9,778 bases of DNA from an uncultured Propionibacteriaceae bacterium (GTDB taxonomy: Bacteria > Actinomycetota > Actinomycetes > Propionibacteriales > Propionibacteriaceae). The notes under the pieces were generated by a model, which worked only from the letters and a program-made list of their open reading frames with translations, was not told the origin of the DNA and ran no database searches. The stretch spans positions 1 to 9,778 of the forward strand of contig CALMAD010000396.1 in assembly GCA_937859105.1 (NCBI GenBank), given 5' to 3'. The position numbers and the translations under genes were made by a program. Below, one piece after another: positions 5,821-9,778 of this stretch (positions are counted from its first letter, which is position 1; each line of letters begins with the position of its first letter).

Positions 5821-6783
5821 ATGCATGCCGTCTACGTGTCTCAGGCGAGCCCCGACGATCCGCTCGCGGCGCTCGAGGTGGGGCCGCGTCCGAACCCCCA
5901 GGCCGGCGACGGCTTCTCGCGGGTGCGGGTGAAGGCCGCCTCCCTGAACCACCACGATGTGTGGTCGCTGCGCGGCGTCGGCCTGCCGCCGGAGCGGATG
6001 CCCATGATCCTCGGAACGGACGCGGCGGGCGTCACCGACGACGGCCGCGAGGTCGTCGTCCACAGCGTGATCTCCTCGCCTGAGTGGCAGGGTGACGAGA
6101 CGCTCGATCCGAAGCGTTCGCTCTTGTCGGAGCGGCATCAGGGCGCGATGGCCGAGTACGTGGTCGTCCCCGAGCGGAACCTCGTGGCCAAGCCGCCCGA
6201 GCTGACGTTCGAGGAGGCGTCCTGCCTGCCCACCGCGTGGCTGACCGCCTACAGCATGCTCGGCAAGGCCGGGGTCGAGGCGGGGGACACGATCCTCGTG
6301 CAGGGGTGCTCGGGCGGCGTCGCTCAGGCCGCGATCGCGCTCGGCCGGGCGGCCGGACTGCGGGTCTGGGCAACCGGACGCACCGAGGCCAAGCGCTCCC
6401 TCGCCATCGATCTCGGCGCCGACGAGGTCTTCGAGCACGGCGCGCGGCTGCCCGAGCGGGTGGACGCCGTGATCGAGAGTGTCGGCGAGGCGACCTGGTC
6501 GCACTCGTTGAAGTCGCTGCGTCCGGGCGGGGCGGTGGTCGTGTGCGGCGCGACGTCCGGCCCGAATCCGCCCGCGGATCTCAGCCGCGTCTTTTTCCTG
6601 CAGCTCCGCATCCTCGGCTCGACGATGGGACGCCGCGATCAGCTCTACGAACTGCTGCGCGTCATGGTCGAGGGCGGCGTCCGCCCGCTGATCGACCGCG
6701 TCCTGTCGCTCCGGGACGCCCGCGAGGGCTTCGAGGCCGTGGTGCACGGCGACCTGAGCGGCAAGGTCGTGCTGGTGCCCTGA
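5821..6783 (+). CDS. Zinc-independent medium-chain dehydrogenase/reductase (quinone-reductase-like)
   Basis: A 320-residue NAD(P)H-dependent oxidoreductase of the MDR superfamily; the substrate is unknown. The GroES-like domain runs to about residue 125 (KAASLNHHDVW at 38-48, ILGTDAAG at 63-70, EYVVVPERNL at 112-121). The Rossmann domain follows, with the nucleotide loop QGCSGGVAQAA (161-171) and a GRTEAKR segment (186-192) whose basic residues suggest NADP(H). The usual catalytic-zinc positions are replaced (Asn43 for Cys, Thr-Asp instead of His-Glu in the GHE motif) and there is no four-Cys structural-zinc lobe, so a quinone-oxidoreductase-like, zinc-less enzyme is expected. ATG 5821 is chosen over GTG 5791 because TAGAAT sits seven bases before it, and the GTG would lie upstream of the promoter. 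Divergence from the PaaX-type gene suggests control by it. Confidence 0.88.
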   Translation: MHAVYVSQASPDDPLAALEVGPRPNPQAGDGFSRVRVKAASLNHHDVWSLRGVGLPPERMPMILGTDAAGVTDDGREVVVHSVISSPEWQGDETLDPKRSLLSERHQGAMAEYVVVPERNLVAKPPELTFEEASCLPTAWLTAYSMLGKAGVEAGDTILVQGCSGGVAQAAIALGRAAGLRVWATGRTEAKRSLAIDLGADEVFEHGARLPERVDAVIESVGEATWSHSLKSLRPGGAVVVCGATSGPNPPADLSRVFFLQLRILGSTMGRRDQLYELLRVMVEGGVRPLIDRVLSLRDAREGFEAVVHGDLSGKVVLVP

Positions 6784-6789
6784 GGGGTG

Positions 6790-6818
6790 CCCGCGCGGCG
6801 ATGGGAAGCGCGCGCGGG
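6790..6818 (+). terminator. GC-rich hairpin after the dehydrogenase gene
   Basis: CCCGCGCG (6790-6797) pairs perfectly with CGCGCGGG (6811-6818) over a 13-base loop, starting seven bases after the dehydrogenase stop. No T-tract follows. Its position, before a new promoter and the ileS leader, fits a terminator that keeps the two transcripts separate. Confidence 0.5.
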
Positions 6819-6863
6819 GCGTCCCAGCATGGTGCCGCGTTTCGCTCGGCTTGCCGGGTTCAT

Positions 6864-6869
6864 TAGACT
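6864..6869 (+). promoter_or_regulatory. -10 box of the ileS/T-box promoter
   Basis: TAGACT fits TANNNT. A weak -35 candidate, TTCGCT, lies at 6841-6846 with a 17-base spacer. Transcription would start near 6876, about 17 bases before stem I of the T-box, as expected for leaders with an ultrashort stem I. Confidence 0.45.
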
Positions 6870-6875
6870 GGGCGG

Positions 6876-7073
6876 GTCCGCACGGCATGGATGGGGCCAT
6901 CACCCCGGAGCTGCCGGAAGAACGGCGTCCACCGTCAGCAGGAGGCGCTCATTAGAACCGGCCGCGGCGAGAAGTGAGTGGACTGCGGGCGCCGGGAGGC
7001 GTCCGGGGTCAAGAAGGGTGGTACCGCGGGGCTGAGCCTCGTCCCTTCGTCCGAACGACGACGAAGGAAGCCG
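6876..7073 (+). promoter_or_regulatory. Translational T-box riboswitch controlling ileS (isoleucine specifier)
   Basis: This leader senses uncharged tRNA-Ile and opens ileS translation. The canonical T-box core AGGGTGGTACCGCGG is at 7015-7029. Stem I is ultrashort: GGGG (6893-6896) with CCCC (6903-6906), and the specifier AUC (6899-6901) is in its loop. Stem III is an 8-bp helix, 6986-6993 with 6998-7005, around GGGA. The antisequestrator pairs AAGGG (7014-7018) with CCCTT (7043-7047) and 7026-7032 with 7036-7042, leaving a UGGUACC bulge. UGGU matches a tRNA ending ACCA. The competing sequestrator pairs CCTTCGTC (7044-7051) with GACGAAGG (7060-7067) and buries the ileS ribosome site. The two helices share 7044-7047 and are mutually exclusive. 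No U-tract is present, so control is at translation, as known for actinobacterial ileS T-boxes. Confidence 0.95.
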
Positions 7074-9778
7074 ATGACCGCCCAATCCGAGCGCTCCCCC
7101 CAGTACCGGGCCGTGCCCGCGCAGGTGAACCTGCCTCAGATGGAGCACGAGATCCTGCAACTCTGGGATACCCAGGACACGTTCGCCCGCTCGCTCGAAC
7201 GCGACGGCAGCAAGGGGGAATGGACCTTCTACGAGGGCCCGCCCACCGCCAACGGCATGCCGGGCACGCACCACATCGAGGCGCGCGTGTTCAAGGACGT
7301 CTTCCCGCGCTTCCGCACGATGCGCGGCTACCACGTCGACCGCAAGGCCGGCTGGGACTGCCACGGCCTGCCCGTCGAGCTGGCGGTCGAGCGCGAGCTG
7401 GGCTTCAACGGCAAGCCCGACATCGAGAAGTACGGCATCGAACCGTTCAACGAGAAGTGCCGCGAGTCCGTCACCCGGCACGTGGACGCCTTCGCGCAGC
7501 TCACCCGCCGCATGGGCTACTGGGTGAACATGGAGGACGCCTACTGGACGATGAGCCCCGACTACGTCGAGAGCGTCTGGTGGAGCCTCAAGCAGATCCA
7601 CTCCCGCGGCCTGCTCGTCGAGGACTACCGGGTCGCCCCCTACTGCCCGCGCTGCGGCACGACGCTGTCCGACCACGAGCTGGCGCAGGGCTACCACGAC
7701 GTCGTCGACCCGTCGGTGTACGTGCGGTTCCCGCTGACGTCCGGCCCCTACGCCGGCAAGGCCGACCTGCTCGTCTGGACGACCACGCCCTGGACGCTCG
7801 TCTCGAACACGGCCGTCGCCGTGCACCCCGACGTGACGTACGTCCTGGCGTCCGACGGCGAGGAGACGCTGGTCGTCGCCGAGCCGCTCGCCGCGACGGT
7901 GCTGGGTGACGGCTGGAAGCTCGGGCCGTCCTTCACCGGCGCCGAGATGGAGGGCTGGCACTACGAGCCGCCGTTCGACCTGGTCGAGTTCCCCGACGTC
8001 GTGGGCGGCACCCACTACGTGCTGCTCGCCGACTACGTCACGACGGAGGACGGCACGGGCCTCGTCCACCAGGCGCCCGCCTTCGGCGAGGACGACATGA
8101 TCACCTGCCGCGCCTACGGGCTGCCGCTGGTGAACCCGATCCGTCCCGACGGCACGTTCGCGCCCGAGGTCGGCCAGGTCGGGGGCATGTTCTTCAAGAG
8201 CGCAGACAAGCCGCTCGTCGCCGACCTGGACGCCCGCGGCCTGCTGTTCCGGCGGCTCGATTATGAGCACAGCTACCCGCACTGCTGGCGGTGCGACACC
8301 GCGCTGCTCTACTACGCGCAGCCGTCGTGGTACATCCGGACGACGCAGGTGAAAGACGAGCTCGTCCGCGAGAACGAGGCGACGAACTGGTACCCCGACC
8401 ACATCAAGCACGGCCGCTACGGCGACTGGCTGAACAACAACATCGACTGGGCGCTGTCGCGCACCCGCTACTGGGGGACGCCGCTGCCGATCTGGCGCTG
8501 CAGCCACGACCACCAGGTGTGTGTCGGCTCGCGCGCGGAACTGAGCGAGCTGACCGGCACCGACCAGAGCGCGCTCGACCCGCACCGCCCGTTCGTGGAC
8601 GACGTGACCTTCCCCTGCCCCACGTGCGGGGAGACGTCGCACCGCGTGAAGGAGGTCATCGACGCCTGGTACGACTCCGGCTCGATGCCGTTCGCGCAGT
8701 GGGGCTACCCGTACGTGGAGGGCAGCGAGCAGAAGCTCGAGTCCGCGTTCCCGGCCGACTTCATCTGCGAGGCGATCGATCAGACCCGCGGCTGGTTCTA
8801 CTCGCTCATGGCGGTGAACACCCTGGTGTTCGACGAGAACGCCTACCGCAACGTGCTCTGCCTCGGTCACATCCTCGCCGAGGACGGCCGGAAGATGAGC
8901 AAGCACCTGGGCAACATCCTCGAGCCGATCCCGCTGATGGACAAGCACGGCGCGGACGCCGTCCGGTGGTTCATGGCCGCCGGCGGGTCGCCGTGGGCGT
9001 CCCGGCGGGTGGGGCACACGACGATCCAGGAGACCGTCCGGAAGGTGCTGCTCACCTACTGGAACTCGGTCAGCTTCCTGTCCCTCTACGCGCGCACGAA
9101 CGGGTGGACGCCGACCGGCTCGGCCCCCCAGGTGGCCGAGCGCCCGGTGCTCGACCGCTGGCTCGTCTCGGCGCGGGAGGAACTCGTCGTCGAGGTCACC
9201 GACGCCCTGGAGAACTTCGACACGCAGCGCACCGGGCAGTTGCTGTCGGACTTCATCGACGACCTGTCGAACTGGTACGTCCGGCGGTCGCGCCGGCGGT
9301 TCTGGATGGGCGAGGCGTCCGCGCTGTGGACGCTGCACGAGACGATGGACGTCCTCACCCGGCTGATGGCGCCCCTGGCGCCGTTCGTCACCGAGCGGGT
9401 CTGGCAGGACCTGATGGTCGCCGCGGTGCCGGACGCCGCCCCGTCCGTCCACCTGACCGCGTGGCCGGAGCCGCAGCGCGACCTGATCGACCTGACGTTG
9501 AACGAGGCGATGGGCCTGACCCGCCGCCTCGTCGAGCTCGGCCGCTCGGCGCGGGCCGAGGCGAAGGTGAAGACGCGGCAGCCGCTGCGGCGGGTGCTCG
9601 TGCCGTCGGCGTCCTATGCGCGGCTGACCGACGAACTGATCGGGGAGATCGCGGCCGAGCTGAACGTCGAGTCCGTGGAGTCGTTCGCGTCGGCGGGCGA
9701 CCTGGTCGACTACTCGGCGAAGGGCAACTTCCGGGCGCTGGGCAAGCGGTTCGGCAAGCAGACCCCGGTCGTCGCTGA
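7074..9778 (+). CDS. ileS: Isoleucyl-tRNA synthetase, type 2 with GXHH signature (3' end beyond window)
   Basis: Charges tRNA-Ile with isoleucine in the cytoplasm. ATG 7074 follows AAGGAAG (7064-7070), the site masked by the T-box. The frame stays open for 901 codons to the edge; family members run to about 1,030-1,110, so only the C-terminal end is missing. Seen in order: GPPTANG and then GTHH (64-67) in place of HIGH, WDCHGLP (94-100), YCPRC (190-194), editing-domain TTTPWT (236-241) and FGEDD (337-341), cysteine pairs C404/C407 and C515/C518, DAWYDSG, and the KMSKS loop as KMSKH (607-611). An anticodon-binding helical region starts around WNSVSF. GTHH and KMSKH mark the eukaryote-like type 2 enzyme. 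GXHH variants of this type have been linked to very strong mupirocin resistance. No other ileS is visible here. Confidence 0.97.
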   Translation, partial: MTAQSERSPQYRAVPAQVNLPQMEHEILQLWDTQDTFARSLERDGSKGEWTFYEGPPTANGMPGTHHIEARVFKDVFPRFRTMRGYHVDRKAGWDCHGLPVELAVERELGFNGKPDIEKYGIEPFNEKCRESVTRHVDAFAQLTRRMGYWVNMEDAYWTMSPDYVESVWWSLKQIHSRGLLVEDYRVAPYCPRCGTTLSDHELAQGYHDVVDPSVYVRFPLTSGPYAGKADLLVWTTTPWTLVSNTAVAVHPDVTYVLASDGEETLVVAEPLAATVLGDGWKLGPSFTGAEMEGWHYEPPFDLVEFPDVVGGTHYVLLADYVTTEDGTGLVHQAPAFGEDDMITCRAYGLPLVNPIRPDGTFAPEVGQVGGMFFKSADKPLVADLDARGLLFRRLDYEHSYPHCWRCDTALLYYAQPSWYIRTTQVKDELVRENEATNWYPDHIKHGRYGDWLNNNIDWALSRTRYWGTPLPIWRCSHDHQVCVGSRAELSELTGTDQSALDPHRPFVDDVTFPCPTCGETSHRVKEVIDAWYDSGSMPFAQWGYPYVEGSEQKLESAFPADFICEAIDQTRGWFYSLMAVNTLVFDENAYRNVLCLGHILAEDGRKMSKHLGNILEPIPLMDKHGADAVRWFMAAGGSPWASRRVGHTTIQETVRKVLLTYWNSVSFLSLYARTNGWTPTGSAPQVAERPVLDRWLVSAREELVVEVTDALENFDTQRTGQLLSDFIDDLSNWYVRRSRRRFWMGEASALWTLHETMDVLTRLMAPLAPFVTERVWQDLMVAAVPDAAPSVHLTAWPEPQRDLIDLTLNEAMGLTRRLVELGRSARAEAKVKTRQPLRRVLVPSASYARLTDELIGEIAAELNVESVESFASAGDLVDYSAKGNFRALGKRFGKQTPVVA

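Noticed and set aside
6900..9452. 850-codon open frame on the minus strand across the T-box and ileS
   Set aside because: It is the mirror of a long high-GC3 gene; its translation is repetitive Arg/Val/Gly/Asp with no family motifs, and the plus strand carries a complete riboswitch and class I synthetase signatures.
9774..9778. Apparent GCTGA stop at the end of the window
   Set aside because: In the ileS frame the last codon is GCT followed by an incomplete GA; the TGA is out of frame, and the protein lacks its C-terminal region, so the gene continues past the edge.

Overview
The window is a stretch of very GC-rich DNA (about 70% G+C or more by eye) with strong G/C preference at third codon positions. 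Its genes are of actinobacterial type: DnaX starting its AAA+ domain with ALYRRYRPETFAEV, the dnaX-ybaB-recR order, a type 2 isoleucyl-tRNA synthetase with a GTHH signature, a T-box leader with an ultrashort stem I, TANNNT -10 boxes and apparently leaderless genes. I infer a high-GC actinomycete, perhaps in or near the Propionibacteriales. The genus cannot be named from this sequence. There are no transposases, phage genes, tRNAs, rRNAs or CRISPR arrays; this is mostly core chromosome with one small lineage-specific patch.

Left third (1-3642, + strand): dnaX (clamp-loader tau subunit, open at the left edge), ybaB/ebfC (nucleoid-associated protein) and recR (recombination mediator). ybaB and recR sit 39 bases apart and look co-transcribed. 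DnaX is unusually large because of low-complexity segments: an acidic Pro/Glu/Gln N-terminal extension, a linker made of about ten degenerate seven-residue (21-bp) repeats, and a Gly-rich tail with three GGQGxSG units.

Middle (3653-6783): a Cof-type HAD phosphatase is followed by an AT-richer promoter-like gap. Next comes a 17-codon ORF with a strong Shine-Dalgarno site, whose stop overlaps the GTG start of a 69-residue two-helix membrane protein (GTGA overlap). Convergent to these lies a PaaX-family regulator. Divergent from paaX is a zinc-less medium-chain dehydrogenase/reductase. The 65-bp gap between those two has a TANNNT box 6 or 7 bases before each ATG and no Shine-Dalgarno sequence on either side, so both genes look leaderless.

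Right third (6784-9778): a GC-rich hairpin, a promoter, and a complete translational T-box riboswitch. It has an AUC specifier in an ultrashort stem I, stem III, an antisequestrator with UGGU, and a mutually exclusive 8-bp hairpin that buries the Shine-Dalgarno site. It leads into ileS, which runs off the right edge after 901 codons. The synthetase carries GTHH instead of HIGH, the swapped signature that has been linked to very high mupirocin resistance in type 2 IleRS.

The points most worth following up are the leader-ORF/small-membrane-protein pair, the paired leaderless promoters, the GXHH synthetase under T-box control, the DnaX repeats, and an over-represented GGCGTCC/GAGGCGTCC oligomer.
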